Counted from the stretch's first letter, positions 29,324 to 39,029 are shown. The stretch: 64,000 bases of DNA from Stygiolobus azoricus (GCF_009729035.1 NZ_CP045483.1:1448001-1512000); one strand, 5' to 3'. Made by a program: numbers and translations. Notes: a model not told the origin generated them from the sequence alone.

Positions 29324-30037
29324 GTGAATATAATATACTTACTACAAGTAGTGTTAACTCTAGTAATGCTAATTCACACATCGATTCTAGACATCAAGAC
29401 CAGAGAGGTTGACCTCAAGGTTTGGCTAATTTACTCACCGTTAATACTATTCTTATATTTCGATTATAAGTTAGTTATACCCTTTCTCTACTTATACTCT
29501 GTCATAACCACTAATGTTATGATTTACGTGTTTTACAGACTGGCATTAATGGGAGGAGCTGATCTTTTCTTATCAGTTATACTCTCCTTAGGTAACGCCG
29601 TAGTCTATCCCTTTTTCTTTCCGAAACTCTCAGAAGAGGGAATCGAACCTTTAGTAATCCTTCTCTACGCCTCACTCTTGATAGGAATAACAGCCTTAGG
29701 TAATATGATAAGAAATCTCGGTCATATAAATGGAGACCTACCGTTTACCACCAAACTTAGCTTAATGATATCTGGAAAGAGGATTAAAGTCAGGGATTTT
29801 CTCAATTCTAAGTTTCTTTTTCCCCTGACACAGATCGATGAAAAAGGTAATGTCTCATTGAGGACAACTTTTTCTGTAGATGAAGACGATGCAGAGTGGA
29901 GGAAGAAATTTCAGGAATACGTGAATAAGGGAATAATTAAAGAGGATGACGAAATTTGGGTAGTTTGGGGAGTCCCAGTCATTCCTTTCATATTAGCCGG
30001 GTATGTAATTAGTTTAATAATAGGTTTGCCGATTTAG
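29324..30037 (+). CDS. pibD: Class III signal peptidase / archaeal prepilin peptidase
   Basis: The 237-residue membrane protein has the two aspartates of type IV prepilin peptidases: Asp23 in SILDIKTREVD and Asp80 in the GGAD motif. These match the numbering known for Sulfolobus PibD, which supports the GTG start at 29324. It has about six membrane segments and a cytoplasmic loop near residues 140-200. PibD cleaves signal peptides of archaellin, pilins and sugar-binding proteins. It is preceded by a structured leader with a strong AGGAGG. Confidence 0.93.
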   Translation: MNIIYLLQVVLTLVMLIHTSILDIKTREVDLKVWLIYSPLILFLYFDYKLVIPFLYLYSVITTNVMIYVFYRLALMGGADLFLSVILSLGNAVVYPFFFPKLSEEGIEPLVILLYASLLIGITALGNMIRNLGHINGDLPFTTKLSLMISGKRIKVRDFLNSKFLFPLTQIDEKGNVSLRTTFSVDEDDAEWRKKFQEYVNKGIIKEDDEIWVVWGVPVIPFILAGYVISLIIGLPI

Positions 30038-30062
30038 GAGGAAAAATAGTTTTAAAGAAAAA

Positions 30063-30398
30063 TCATATTTTTACTATGATATATATCATGATTAGACCTA
30101 TTAAGCTCAGAATTGCTATCCCCAATGAAGGGTAAACGTAAATAGGATTTGAATCCGAAGACCACATCATGAATGAGCCTAAAAGTAAGATTTGTTGAAT
30201 AACCAGAATAATGCCTAATCCTAAAAGCACTGCTGTAAGTTTGCTCCTTACAACACTCCTAGTAGATACTAATTCATACGATACCAGTAATGCCAAAATC
30301 AACGATATAATTACAATACCAATGTTAACTATCCAAATATGAAACATTATGATTAGTAATCTGATAGAGTTTCCTTTTAAGTTTTTACCAAAATTCAA
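30063..30398 (-). CDS. Hypothetical small membrane protein
   Basis: This 111-residue protein has three hydrophobic segments (residues about 18-45, 55-78 and 88-110). An internal ATG at residue 18 (MFHIWIVN) is an equally good start. No family is recognised. It is convergent with pibD, 25 bases apart, and is separated from the tRNA gene by about 210 bases of AT-rich DNA. Confidence 0.55.
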   Translation of the reverse strand: MNFGKNLKGNSIRLLIIMFHIWIVNIGIVIISLILALLVSYELVSTRSVVRSKLTAVLLGLGIILVIQQILLLGSFMMWSSDSNPIYVYPSLGIAILSLIGLIMIYIIVKI

Positions 30399-30612
30399 TT
30401 CTTTTGACCATATTATTAATTGGTATAGTGAAAATAGTTCTTTTAAGAATTTGACAAATCATATGTATATTCTTAAATAAAAAATAATAATATGTATATA
30501 TACTTCTATTCCTGCAAACAAATTAATTTAACTCTATTAAACTTTTACAGTTACGCACTACTTAGTCCGTAAAAACGTTCATGTTATATGTTTTAAAATT
30601 AGAGAGATATAG

Positions 30613-30703
<91 letters not shown>

Positions 30704-30730
30704 GGTTCATAAATCATGAGTCTCACATAA

Positions 30731-30745
30731 CTTAAAGGTTTTTCG
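30731..30745 (-). promoter_or_regulatory. BRE/TATA promoter of tRNA-Arg
   Basis: On the minus strand this reads CGAAAAACCTTTAAG, an A-rich BRE followed by a TTTAAG box. It is centred some 30 bases before the tRNA 5' end at 30702. Confidence 0.5.
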
Positions 30746-30890
30746 GTATATTATATGGTACAAATTAAAAACGCCCATTACTACTTAATGAAAACAAGTT
30801 GAACTTCTCCCGATTTAAGCCTTTATCAATAATTAGTATCAGTAATATTCTTATCGTTCATTTATTATTCTTTTTATCGATATTTATCAC

Positions 30891-31169
30891 ATGCCTTGGA
30901 TTTCAACAAAATCAGCAGATAAATTGGTTTTCGGTCAAGTCATTAAACTAGAAATAGGGAAAGTAATGAGAGTCGAAAGCTTTAAGGGAGACCGTTGGGT
31001 AGAAATCACAAAGATTAGAGAAGACTTGTTCAAGATAGTAGAAAGCGGATTTAAGAAGACGACTTACGAGAACGTATCTGAGAAAGACCTGAAAAACTTA
31101 TTGAAGAGAATTTTCGATGAGGAATTCCCCAGAAGTCATCAACTTAGAGTGTCAATTCACAGTAGCTAA
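30891..31169 (+). CDS. Conserved hypothetical protein
   Basis: This basic 92-residue protein (MPWISTKSADKLVFG...) has an alternating beta-rich first half and a helical second half (SEKDLKNLLKRIFDEEF). The family is not recognised. TTTTTATCG about 25 bases upstream of the ATG is a likely TATA box for a leaderless mRNA. It is convergent with the TFS gene, with a single base between the stops. The balanced composition supports a real gene. Confidence 0.65.
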   Translation: MPWISTKSADKLVFGQVIKLEIGKVMRVESFKGDRWVEITKIREDLFKIVESGFKKTTYENVSEKDLKNLLKRIFDEEFPRSHQLRVSIHSS

Positions 31170-31170
31170 T

Positions 31171-31506
31171 TCACTCGTATTCACGCCATACTTTTCCACA
31201 CTTAGTACACTTGTAAAATCTCGTAGGAGGCTCGTCAGCACTTCTCGTCTGTAAAATCCAGAAATAAGCCTCATCATTACCACAAGCAGGACAAGAAACA
31301 CCCTTAGTTATTTGTGCACCAGTAGGAGGAACGTCGCTCTCCAAGACCAACGTTTTCTCTTTAATAGAGTGCTTAACTGTCGTCGTTATCTTAACTGATT
31401 GTTGCCCTGCCACTTCCTCGTAACCACACTTAGGACATCTGTAAAGTGTCTTTCCTCCATCTTTCTTAGGTACCATAATGGAGCCACATTTGGGACAGAA
31501 CTTCAT
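31171..31506 (-). CDS. tfs: Transcription factor S (TFIIS/Rpb9-like)
   Basis: The 111-residue protein has an N-terminal zinc ribbon (CPKCGSIMV...CPKCGYE) and a C-terminal TFIIS ribbon (CPACGNDEAYFW...CTKCGKVWREYE). The tip loop is QTRSADEPPT, whose Asp-Glu pair stimulates transcript cleavage in RNA polymerase. It rescues arrested polymerase. It is the last gene of the minus-strand information-processing run, close behind rpoL. Confidence 0.96.
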   Translation of the reverse strand: MKFCPKCGSIMVPKKDGGKTLYRCPKCGYEEVAGQQSVKITTTVKHSIKEKTLVLESDVPPTGAQITKGVSCPACGNDEAYFWILQTRSADEPPTRFYKCTKCGKVWREYE

Positions 31507-31529
31507 AATAAAGTCACCAATAGAAATAC

Positions 31530-31740
31530 CTACTTACGCCATAGTTTATTTAATTTTCTTCCAATTTGCTCAGCCAAAGAGTTACAAATTTCGACTTCTT
31601 CTCCACTATCAACAAAGGTTTTAACTTCCTCCTTAACACTTGATGAATTAAAAGAATTAATAACCTCTTCTTTACTTTCCCCGAAAAATATTTTTTCTAG
31701 AAAAAACCTCTAAATATACATACAATGTATAACTTGTCAT
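31530..31740 (-). pseudogene. Small ORF split by a frame change at a T6 run (between rpoL and tfs)
   Basis: ATG at 31740 opens MTSYTLYVYLEVF and soon stops. The next frame, without a conventional start, continues from 31700 as LEKIFFGESKEEVINSF... and ends ...IGRKLNKLWRK at 31530. Skipping one T in the run 31701-31706 joins them into a plausible 69-residue acidic/basic helical protein. The gap to rpoL is 23 bases, as for an operon gene. It could be a pseudogene, a programmed +1 frameshift or a sequencing error in a homopolymer. I do not recognise a family. Confidence 0.5.
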
Positions 31741-31763
31741 GATAAGACGAGACAACCGCTTTT

Positions 31764-32048
31764 CTAGTTTCCTTTTTCAATACTCTTAACCTCTTCAATA
31801 AACTTGTTAGCATAACTCTCGGCAAGTTCAATAGCCTTCTTCAAAGCCTCCCTTGGCTTTATAGTTCCGTCTGTCATTGTCTTTATTATTATACTGTCTA
31901 TCAGAGGGTGAGGTTGCGTATAAGAGGCGAACTTTACTCCCGGTACCATTAAGAGCATACCCTTTAGTAGGTTACCTAAAGTGTGATCCTCACCGTCTAT
32001 TTGTACTTCTAAATACTCATCCGTTTCCTTAAGGATTTTAACTTCCAC
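31764..32048 (-). CDS. rpoL: DNA-directed RNA polymerase subunit L (Rpo11)
   Basis: The 94-residue protein has the Rpb11/RpoL signature EDHTLGNLLKGMLLMVPGV and SYTQPHPLIDSIII, with a long C-terminal helix. It pairs with RpoD in the assembly platform of archaeal RNA polymerase. The start overlaps the csl4 stop by 11 bases. Confidence 0.97.
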   Translation of the reverse strand: MEVKILKETDEYLEVQIDGEDHTLGNLLKGMLLMVPGVKFASYTQPHPLIDSIIIKTMTDGTIKPREALKKAIELAESYANKFIEEVKSIEKGN

Positions 32049-32607
32049 CTTTCTTCACCTGAAGTAGAGCTATTTTTCTAGACTCAATATTACCACAGTT
32101 GGGGCACCTTAAATGTTCTTCGTCATGTTTAGTCATTTTAGTACCGCATATCGAGCATTTAGCGTAAACAACACCCAGATCCCTCTGTTTTAGAGTTAAC
32201 GCTATAGGGATTGTGGAGTTTAAGGGCTTAGCCCTTATTATATCTCCGACCTTAACAGCTTCGGATATCGAGTTTAAGTACTTGTTATTTATCTGAGAAA
32301 TATGTAGGTAACCTGTAATAGACTCTGTCTGTTTATCCTCAATACTATAAATGTTTACTAGGGCTGAGTCTTCCTTAAGCCCAACTACAATTCCTAGCAC
32401 ATACTTCGCCTTTTTTATCATAACAATTCCAGGTCTCTTAAAGGCGATCGAATTTACCTTTCTATTTATCATATCGTAAAACGCTTTCCCTACGACACTG
32501 GAGTAAACCTTTCCGTCCTTCTCGTAAGTCCCTTCGCTCGGTACGAATTCCTCCAATACATTCAACTCGTCACCCGGTAACAATAATTCTCCTTGCTTTC
32601 TCAACAC
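32038..32607 (-). CDS. csl4: Exosome complex RNA-binding subunit Csl4
   Basis: The 189-residue protein has an N-terminal domain opening with PGDELNVLEEFVPSEGTY, a central S1 domain (GYLHISQINNKY), and a C-terminal zinc ribbon (CSICG...CPNCG). These are the three Csl4 domains. It forms the RNA-binding cap of the archaeal exosome and recruits DnaG. The start is GTG at 32607, with GGTGAT upstream. It lies 5 bases after the dph2 stop. Confidence 0.94.
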   Translation of the reverse strand: MLRKQGELLLPGDELNVLEEFVPSEGTYEKDGKVYSSVVGKAFYDMINRKVNSIAFKRPGIVMIKKAKYVLGIVVGLKEDSALVNIYSIEDKQTESITGYLHISQINNKYLNSISEAVKVGDIIRAKPLNSTIPIALTLKQRDLGVVYAKCSICGTKMTKHDEEHLRCPNCGNIESRKIALLQVKKGGS

Positions 32608-32612
32608 TCACA

Positions 32613-33614
32613 TCACCAAGGGAATATATATTTATCTAAATTACCAGCTATAATCATTTTCGCTTCCCCCGGAGTTAAAACCGGTTTCTCATAATCGTAC
32701 AAATCGTCGATAGGAAGTCTAGGACAAGAAGTTACGACAAACGTGTCGATCTCATCATTGTCTACGTTTCTCAAGGTGTCCTTACTCAAAGACCTATTTG
32801 TGACTACGAATACTTTATATCCTCTTTCTTTTAGTTTCTTCTCAAAGTACTTAACCATCAGAGGTCTGTTCTGACCAGTTTTCACTCCCTGAATTATTAC
32901 CCACGTCTTTGCATCTAATGCTTTCAATATCTTTCCGTATCTGACCTTAAGGATTTTATAAACTTCACTCGTTAAGTCCTCATTTCTTTCGGTATAAGGA
33001 TCAACCTTAATTACAGGCTTTCCAGTAGCAAGACCTACGCCTAAAGCGTGAAATAGACCTCCTGAGATGTTAAGATATACGTCAGCCTCTACATTCAAAG
33101 CTGCTTTATAGTCACAACCCAGTATTTGCCCATCATACATAAAAGGAGAAGAGGGTTTTCCTACAACCACATCAAATTCCTGAAGTTTTGTAGCCAGTTG
33201 CTTGATCAAGTGTACATGTTGTATGGTCGAAGTTATAGATACTCTTCTCGCTTTGTATTTTTCTTCAAGAAGGGATTTCAAGTTCGCTACTTGCTGGTCA
33301 CTTATATAAAGATTACTTCTGACTTCGATGAACACGGTAGGGAACTTAGGGTAATACCAAGTATATGGTGTATGACCATAGTGAATTATTAGATCTACTT
33401 TAAGCGTAGTAGCCTCGTCTTCGGCTATATCACATGCTCCCCAACTGGGTTCAGTAGATATGAGAAATTCTATATTCGGTAATTTTTCTTTTAGCTGTTC
33501 AACCACTTGTAATGAAAAAGGTTTTAAACCCTCCGGAAACTGAAGAAGAACTCTTTTTGCTCCTCTATTCTTTATTTCGTTTATGGTTTTCTCTATTTCA
33601 AAGTTATAATTCAC
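32613..33614 (-). CDS. dph2: Diphthamide biosynthesis protein Dph2
   Basis: The 333-residue protein has the three Dph2 cysteines that hold the noncanonical [4Fe-4S] cluster: GACDIA, ILGCDY and [21 protein letters not shown] is also present at the N-terminus. It transfers the aminocarboxypropyl group of SAM to the His of elongation factor 2. It overlaps the L10e gene by 4 bases. Confidence 0.95.
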   Translation of the reverse strand: MNYNFEIEKTINEIKNRGAKRVLLQFPEGLKPFSLQVVEQLKEKLPNIEFLISTEPSWGACDIAEDEATTLKVDLIIHYGHTPYTWYYPKFPTVFIEVRSNLYISDQQVANLKSLLEEKYKARRVSITSTIQHVHLIKQLATKLQEFDVVVGKPSSPFMYDGQILGCDYKAALNVEADVYLNISGGLFHALGVGLATGKPVIKVDPYTERNEDLTSEVYKILKVRYGKILKALDAKTWVIIQGVKTGQNRPLMVKYFEKKLKERGYKVFVVTNRSLSKDTLRNVDNDEIDTFVVTSCPRLPIDDLYDYEKPVLTPGEAKMIIAGNLDKYIFPW

Positions 33615-34141
33615 TGTGCTGGTGCCTCTTTCTTTAACGGCACGATCTCGATCTTAGTCCTAATTGATATTTTGGACTGTGCCATCTTTAATGCTTGTTT
33701 TGCTATATCTACGTGTTCCTTCTTAACTTTAACGAACATTATGAGGTCTCCTAACCTTTCTATTCTAGCTGCTGTACCTATGGGCTTTCCGAATGAAAGC
33801 CTCATACCATCCTGTAATCTGTCCGCTCCTGCAAAGGCCATCATTTTGTTTTCCCTCAAAACATGGTGGGGATACTTAGTAACAACCAAATAGAAGTTCG
33901 TTTCTGAGGCTAATTTCTTCGTTAAATACTTTAACGCTAATACACGTGCGGCTTCTAAAGCGTTATGCCTTATTTGCCCTATCTCACTACTGACTAGTCT
34001 TAATTCGTAATCGTAATCATTATTGGGATTACCCATAGTGAATTTTGTTATTTTAGGCATTGGTACTCCAGGTATGTACTCCTTTCTCGTATAAGCTGGG
34101 CCGGAGAAGTGCCTGTAACATCTTCCAGGTCTTAGTGGCAT
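33611..34141 (-). CDS. rpl10e: 50S ribosomal protein L10e (uL16)
   Basis: The 176-residue basic protein starts [20 protein letters not shown] and contains [20 protein letters not shown] and [14 protein letters not shown], the uL16/L10e signatures. It sits near the A-site of the large subunit. The gene is translationally coupled (4-base overlap) to dph2, whose target EF-2 binds the same ribosomal region. Confidence 0.97.
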   Translation of the reverse strand: MPLRPGRCYRHFSGPAYTRKEYIPGVPMPKITKFTMGNPNNDYDYELRLVSSEIGQIRHNALEAARVLALKYLTKKLASETNFYLVVTKYPHHVLRENKMMAFAGADRLQDGMRLSFGKPIGTAARIERLGDLIMFVKVKKEHVDIAKQALKMAQSKISIRTKIEIVPLKKEAPAQ

Positions 34142-34186
34142 AATTACACACTGTCTACTACTAATTTAAAACTTTCCCTTGAATGT

Positions 34187-34435
34187 TTACCTTACCTTAT
34201 TTAGGGTCTTCTCTATCAAGTTTATCTGCTGTATGATTTCGTCAGCAGTGTTCTTTAACGTCAAGATGTCACTAGGTTTCTCTATATTCATTGACACAAT
34301 AACTATTAAGTCATCATCAGTTGGCTCCACTTTTATTTCCATCCCTCTGGGAATATTTATATTGTCCACATTAACTATCTTTGCCACATTATTAGGCTGC
34401 GAAGTCCTAATCCTTAGAGTTATACTTATCTTCAA
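34187..34435 (-). CDS. pcc1: KEOPS complex subunit Pcc1
   Basis: The 82-residue protein has the Pcc1 beta-alpha-alpha-beta pattern, with VDNINIPRGMEIKVEPTDD and a conserved C-terminal helix (LKNTADEIIQQINLIEKTL). Pcc1 dimerises and organises Kae1/Bud32 for t6A37 tRNA modification. The start is TTG at 34435 and lies within the 3' end of the Cdc45/RecJ-like gene (29-base overlap). Confidence 0.85.
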   Translation of the reverse strand: MKISITLRIRTSQPNNVAKIVNVDNINIPRGMEIKVEPTDDDLIVIVSMNIEKPSDILTLKNTADEIIQQINLIEKTLNKVR

Positions 34436-35447
34436 CTCTTATCAACCCTTCTTTTCCGGAATTAACGTAGAAATATCTGCTTGTAAATAAGCCCTCTTGA
34501 GTCTTTATAAATATTGGTTTATCTCTTCTGACACGGCCTTGTTGTATGAATATTAGTTGAAGTAGTATCGGCGACCTCAGTGTTGAATCCACAATGTAAT
34601 ACTGTGTAGTCTCGGTTAATCCGTTTATTTTAAAACCCTTGGCCATGTCGTCCCTGAACTTAGTTATTAAGGTCTCGGCATAGTTCGGTGTATAAACGAG
34701 TTGAAATAGGTCTCCAATCCCTCTAACGTCTAAAAAATACAAGGTCGTAAAGGCCAGTTCTAAAGTATCGTACTCCATATAGTAAACTCTATCGGTTATC
34801 AGGTCTGTTCTATCGAATTTTGGATTAACCTTCATAACACTCGAAGCTATCCTCATCATAAGTGTGTTCAGTTTCGCCTCATCTAGATCCTCCAGTTTAT
34901 CCGTAGCTTGGATTCCAAGTTCGTCTAACGCCTTTATTGTATCTTCTCTATTCCCAGTCATATCCGGTATATACGGATCTATGGACATTGTTAAAGATGA
35001 AAATAATGGCAAGTGTTTATAGTTAGGTATCTTGATATTTTTCTCTACTGAAACTCCTAAATTTTCCATTTGTGATACTACGTTACGTTCATATTCTGTC
35101 AAGGGTCTTCTCTCTAAGACCACTGACGAGAACATACCGGCAAGTATTGGAATTAAGTCATCTACTGATATGGGAAACAATGACGAAAATGAAGTTTGTC
35201 CTATGTTATACTGCTTGTCGAAAATAGTAATAACTCTACCAGAAGGGGTAATTTCTAATTTTATAGGACATTCTCCCCTGAGGCTTAGAGCAAACTCATC
35301 ACCTTCGCTATTTGCATACTTACTAATTAAAAACGAAAATATTATGGCGTCCGGGTTATAAGGAGCTTTAATACACCTTACCTTTGACGCTATGATTTCG
35401 CTCGTTATTTGTTTGTCCGGACTAGGCTCTTTTAGATAGTTTTCCAA
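34407..35447 (-). CDS. RecJ/Cdc45-like protein (GINS-associated RecJdbh type)
   Basis: The 346-residue protein looks like the crenarchaeal Cdc45/RecJ-derived protein that binds GINS in the replicative helicase. Supporting points are the length, a degenerate DHH-type opening (YNPDAIIFSFLI in place of catalytic Asp/His motifs), and a C-terminal beta domain ending GLIRVEDKYN. The catalytic motifs of RecJ nucleases are absent. Location beside ribosome and RNA polymerase genes fits what I recall of Sulfolobus, but I could not confirm homology. It overlaps the upstream membrane protein gene by 16 bases. Confidence 0.6.
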   Translation of the reverse strand: MENYLKEPSPDKQITSEIIASKVRCIKAPYNPDAIIFSFLISKYANSEGDEFALSLRGECPIKLEITPSGRVITIFDKQYNIGQTSFSSLFPISVDDLIPILAGMFSSVVLERRPLTEYERNVVSQMENLGVSVEKNIKIPNYKHLPLFSSLTMSIDPYIPDMTGNREDTIKALDELGIQATDKLEDLDEAKLNTLMMRIASSVMKVNPKFDRTDLITDRVYYMEYDTLELAFTTLYFLDVRGIGDLFQLVYTPNYAETLITKFRDDMAKGFKINGLTETTQYYIVDSTLRSPILLQLIFIQQGRVRRDKPIFIKTQEGLFTSRYFYVNSGKEGLIRVEDKYNSKD

Positions 35448-36406
35448 ACTTCCTTCACCTCTTTTCTGATCTCATTAATACTAATTTCCCTAACATAAAC
35501 AAAGCCTAATGAATATGACAGTAGCTCAAGAACTCTTATCTGAAGAACTAAGAGAGGAGGAACTAATGCAGTTAATGCAAGCTCAGATATCCCTGCTGCA
35601 GAAGGTATTGGCACTAATAAAGCGACTTGATAAGTAGTATTAATCAAAATTGATTCTATTAATGACCTTGAAACCAGATAAAAAGGCAAGGATTGTACTA
35701 CATAGCTAAGAACTGTGAGAAACACCGACGATATAGTTAGAAAAGGGCTGCTTAACCTTTCTTTCATCTCACCCTTAGCGTTCAAGTAAGCCTCCTGCAA
35801 GGGCTTAAGATATTTAATAGAAAATATCTTTTGTTCTATTCTATTTAAGTTATAGTTAGATGTACCGTAAATATATCCTACCCCAAAGAACCAAAGTAAA
35901 ACGTTTCCCAATGCTGTAAGAACCAAAATTATCTCGAAAGCTGAAAACTTAAACCAGATAAATACTAAGAACATTACCGCTATTACATTCACGTCATAAA
36001 ATGATTCTAAAAGAGAGAGGGAAAATGCTTTATCGATACCTACCCCTTTCCTGACATAAATTACAGCTCTGGCTAGATCAGGACCCATTGCTCCTGGAAT
36101 TATAAGACTTACACTATTTGCAAATAATCTTGCTTTAAACGCTGTATAGAAATCTATTCCTACTATCATCGAGTCCCTTAAAGACACTATTAAAATTTGG
36201 GTGAGATAAGCCACAAAGAAGAATATCACGAAATAAGGATCCAAATTCAAGAATACATTTAGAATATCAATCTTAAATATTTCAGAATATACTCCTATGA
36301 TTATGATTGGAAGAAGTATGGCTAATACTAATTTTTTATCCACGTCTTCATTAGCGAGAAACTTTTTTAAAACATTTTCCGTCAGGATAACAAATAATAA
36401 ATCCAT
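35432..36406 (-). CDS. Lysylphosphatidylglycerol synthase TM/UPF0104-type membrane protein
   Basis: The 324-residue protein has about eight membrane segments and the family motifs FANSVSLIIPGAMGPDLARA (residues 94-113) and LLVPIPSAAGISELAL. These match the transmembrane region of the MprF/AglD-type family, often linked to lipid or glycolipid transfer. The substrate is unknown. The listed start overlaps the E1-like gene by 56 bases, and a shorter N-terminus is possible. Confidence 0.75.
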   Translation of the reverse strand: MDLLFVILTENVLKKFLANEDVDKKLVLAILLPIIIIGVYSEIFKIDILNVFLNLDPYFVIFFFVAYLTQILIVSLRDSMIVGIDFYTAFKARLFANSVSLIIPGAMGPDLARAVIYVRKGVGIDKAFSLSLLESFYDVNVIAVMFLVFIWFKFSAFEIILVLTALGNVLLWFFGVGYIYGTSNYNLNRIEQKIFSIKYLKPLQEAYLNAKGEMKERLSSPFLTISSVFLTVLSYVVQSLPFYLVSRSLIESILINTTYQVALLVPIPSAAGISELALTALVPPLLVLQIRVLELLSYSLGFVYVREISINEIRKEVKEVWKTI

Positions 36407-37229
36407 CCTTCACTTTCTCTGTTTTTACGCCCTGATTTTTATATATATATCCTTCGGAAGTTCTTAGTCTCTTTATACCACAGCTCACTTCAAGCCTTGA
36501 GTTAAGATAAACATATTCACCCTTTGAACAAGCTTCACATTGGCTGCTCCTTTCGATACGTATTTTATCTAGTCTAAGGCTCTTCATGTCCAGGTAGTAC
36601 AAATTTCCGTCGATTTCACCCATTAAATGTTTCAGCATTAATTGAACTTGCAGACTTGCGGTCACATCGATAACAGTATTTAAAGTACCTATTGTCTCAC
36701 AAGCGTTTGTATCCGCCTCATTTGAGTAGTTCATAAAACAAGACAAACAAGATGTAATTTTGGGAACTATTATTTTTACGGATGAGTATTCTCCCATTAC
36801 TCCACCGTAAATTAAGGGGATCCCAAGCTTTACGCATGCGTCATTTAAGACAAGTCTGTAGAATAAACTGTCCAGAGCGTCAAATACATAGTCACTACCC
36901 TTTATTAACTCCTCTACGTTGGTTTGATCAACAACATCGATTACTGCATCTATCTTTATACCTGAATTTATTTTAGCTAATCTATCCTTGCATACAAGAG
37001 CCTTAGGTTTTCCTACATCCTCTTCCGTGAAAAGCCTAGTTCTATGAAGATTACTGATTTCTACTATATCTGCATCGATAATTTTAATATAACCTACTCC
37101 CAGCCTTGTTAGGAGTTCAGCTAAGGCTGTGCCTAACGCTCCGCAACCAACAATAGTAACCTTTAATCCAGCTAGCTTCTGCTGTACTTCAAAGCCTAAT
37201 ACTAATATTTGCCTTGAGTATCTTTCCAC
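36351..37229 (-). CDS. E1-like/ThiF-MoeB-UbaA family adenylyltransferase
   Basis: Taking GTG at 37229 gives 292 residues starting ERYSRQILVLGFEVQQKL, the normal E1-like opening. ATP-binding VTIVGCGALGTALAELL and IIDADIVEISNLHR follow. Zinc ligands are CLSC and CEAC, and the Cys in ACETIGTLNTV is in the position of the catalytic/thioester Cys. UbaA/MoeB proteins activate ubiquitin-like SAMP/Urm1 or MoaD for sulfur transfer. The open frame runs to 37334, but that part crosses the divergent transketolase start at 37298. Confidence 0.88.
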   Translation of the reverse strand: MERYSRQILVLGFEVQQKLAGLKVTIVGCGALGTALAELLTRLGVGYIKIIDADIVEISNLHRTRLFTEEDVGKPKALVCKDRLAKINSGIKIDAVIDVVDQTNVEELIKGSDYVFDALDSLFYRLVLNDACVKLGIPLIYGGVMGEYSSVKIIVPKITSCLSCFMNYSNEADTNACETIGTLNTVIDVTASLQVQLMLKHLMGEIDGNLYYLDMKSLRLDKIRIERSSQCEACSKGEYVYLNSRLEVSCGIKRLRTSEGYIYKNQGVKTEKVKDGFIICYPDGKCFKKVSR

Positions 37230-37297
37230 ACAATCTTGTATAACAAAGCTTATAATTAAGTGTTTGGAAGATGTGATGGGGGCTTGATTTTGCACCA

Positions 37298-38119
37298 ATG
37301 GAAAAAGGTGGAAGTGATGGAACTCCAATATCATTAGAGGAATTAAATAAGCTCAAGTCAATAGCAGAAAGAGCTAGAAGGAATGTAATAAGGATGCTAT
37401 TTTACGACCAGACAATCCATGTGGGTTCTTCACTAAGTAGTATAGAAATATTAACAACATTGTTCTTCAGGTATCTAAGGGAAGGTAAAGACCCGATTAA
37501 CCGGGACTGGTTAATATTAAGTAAAGGACATGCCGCTCCCGCATTATATGCAGTATTAGCTGAGAAGGGTTACATAAGCGAAGATGAGCTATGGAAAATT
37601 CAAGATATCTCAGGACTACTTCAAGGACACCCAGAAATCTTCATACCGGGTGTGGACATGGCTACCGGTAGCTTAGGTCAGGGCTTAAGCTTCGGAATAG
37701 GAGTTGCCCAAGGAATTAAGATGAAGGGAGGTACTGGGAGAGTTTTCGTAATAATGGGCGATGGCGAGCAAGACGAGGGTGAAATATGGGAAGCCATGAC
37801 ACATGCCGTCACGAGAAAGTTAGACAACTTAGTTGCCTTCATAGAGATGAACGGGTTCCAGCTGGACGATTCGACGAGTAATGTAAAGCCTAAGGACTTC
37901 TTACCCGATGTCTGGAAAGCTGTCGGTTGGAAGACATTAAGCTGTGACGGACATGACTTCGTAAGTATAATAAACACAATAGATGAGGCACTCAAAGTAA
38001 AAGCACCAGTGGTTATATTTGCAAAGACAATGAGGGGAAAAGGTTTCCCAGTCATCGAAAACTCTAAGAGACAGAGGTCGAGTCCAGATGATGCAAGGAA
38101 GTTCCTACTCAATGCGTGA
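37298..38119 (+). CDS. Transketolase N-terminal subunit
   Basis: The 273-residue protein contains the ThDP-binding motif [17 protein letters not shown] and [10 protein letters not shown], plus [18 protein letters not shown] and [15 protein letters not shown], as in split archaeal transketolases. With the C-terminal subunit it interconverts pentose, triose and tetrose phosphates and so supplies erythrose-4-phosphate to the aromatic pathway genes downstream. It is the first gene of the superoperon and overlaps the next by 8 bases. Confidence 0.94.
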   Translation: MEKGGSDGTPISLEELNKLKSIAERARRNVIRMLFYDQTIHVGSSLSSIEILTTLFFRYLREGKDPINRDWLILSKGHAAPALYAVLAEKGYISEDELWKIQDISGLLQGHPEIFIPGVDMATGSLGQGLSFGIGVAQGIKMKGGTGRVFVIMGDGEQDEGEIWEAMTHAVTRKLDNLVAFIEMNGFQLDDSTSNVKPKDFLPDVWKAVGWKTLSCDGHDFVSIINTIDEALKVKAPVVIFAKTMRGKGFPVIENSKRQRSSPDDARKFLLNA

Positions 38120-39029
38120 TACTTTTGGTAAGTTATTAGCGGAGTTAGGAGAGAAGAACAAGGATATAGTAGTAATTACTGCTGATGTAGGGGACTCTAC
38201 AAGGGCAATGTACTTCAGGGAAAAATTCCCTGATAGATATTTCAACGTAGGTATTTCAGAGCAAGACATGATTAACTTTGCTGCGGGTCTATCTGCAGTA
38301 GGATTTAAACCGTTAATAGTAAACTTTTCCATGTTCGTAATGAGGGCATGGGAGCAAATTAGGAACTCAGTAGCCAGAATGAACTTAGACGTAAAGATAC
38401 TTGTAACTCATGCGGGCTATAGCGACAGCGGTGATGGATCAAGCCACCAGAGTTTAGAGGACATAGCATTGATGAGAGTTCTACCGAACATGAAGGTTAT
38501 AGTGCCTGCTGATCCGGATGATATAAAGAGAAGTTTGCCCGTAGTAATTCAGGAACTGAGGGGGCCGCTTTACTACCGTATGGGCAGAGAATACTCGCCA
38601 TCAATAACGACGGGAGTAGATTACGACTTCAAACTCGGTAAAGCATACGTGCTTAGAGACGGAGATGATGTAGCTATAATGGGTGCCGGAGTCGTACTAT
38701 GGGACGCATTAAAAGCTGCAGAAGAATTAGAAAAGATAGGTATAAGCGCTGCTGTAATCAACTTATTCTCTATAAAGCCGATAGACGAAGATACGATAGA
38801 ATATTATGCAAGAAAAACTGGAAGAGTGGTAACAATAGAGGAACATAGCATATATGGTGGTATAGGTTCTGCTGTAGCTGAAGTGTTAGCAAAAAGATAT
38901 CCGACTAAGATGAGGTTTATAGGAGCCACCACTTTTGGCAGGAGTGCGAGAAGTCAAAGGGATCTCCTAGATTACTACGGAATCAATTACAAATCCGTCA
39001 TAAGCGCTGCGCTGGAGCTAGTGAAATGA
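38112..39029 (+). CDS. Transketolase C-terminal subunit
   Basis: Starting at ATG 38112, 305 residues begin [13 protein letters not shown]. It has [19 protein letters not shown], where the Glu activates ThDP, and [20 protein letters not shown], then a transketolase C-terminal domain with [20 protein letters not shown]. It forms the catalytic heteromer with the preceding N-terminal subunit. An upstream in-frame ATG at 38088 lies inside the N-subunit gene and is less likely. Confidence 0.94.
   Translation: MRDTFGKLLAELGEKNKDIVVITADVGDSTRAMYFREKFPDRYFNVGISEQDMINFAAGLSAVGFKPLIVNFSMFVMRAWEQIRNSVARMNLDVKILVTHAGYSDSGDGSSHQSLEDIALMRVLPNMKVIVPADPDDIKRSLPVVIQELRGPLYYRMGREYSPSITTGVDYDFKLGKAYVLRDGDDVAIMGAGVVLWDALKAAEELEKIGISAAVINLFSIKPIDEDTIEYYARKTGRVVTIEEHSIYGGIGSAVAEVLAKRYPTKMRFIGATTFGRSARSQRDLLDYYGINYKSVISAALELVK

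Noticed and set aside
30399-30612. AT-rich 214-base stretch with repeated ATATGTATAT considered as an origin-like element
   Set aside because: No origin recognition box pairs or clear repeats of known form; adjacent genes are not cdc6/orc1.
31399-31713. Plus-strand open frame of 104 codons opposite tfs and the region before rpoL
   Set aside because: It is antisense to tfs and the split small gene, its composition is Ser/Leu-rich as in a shadow frame, and it has no ribosome binding site or family signal.
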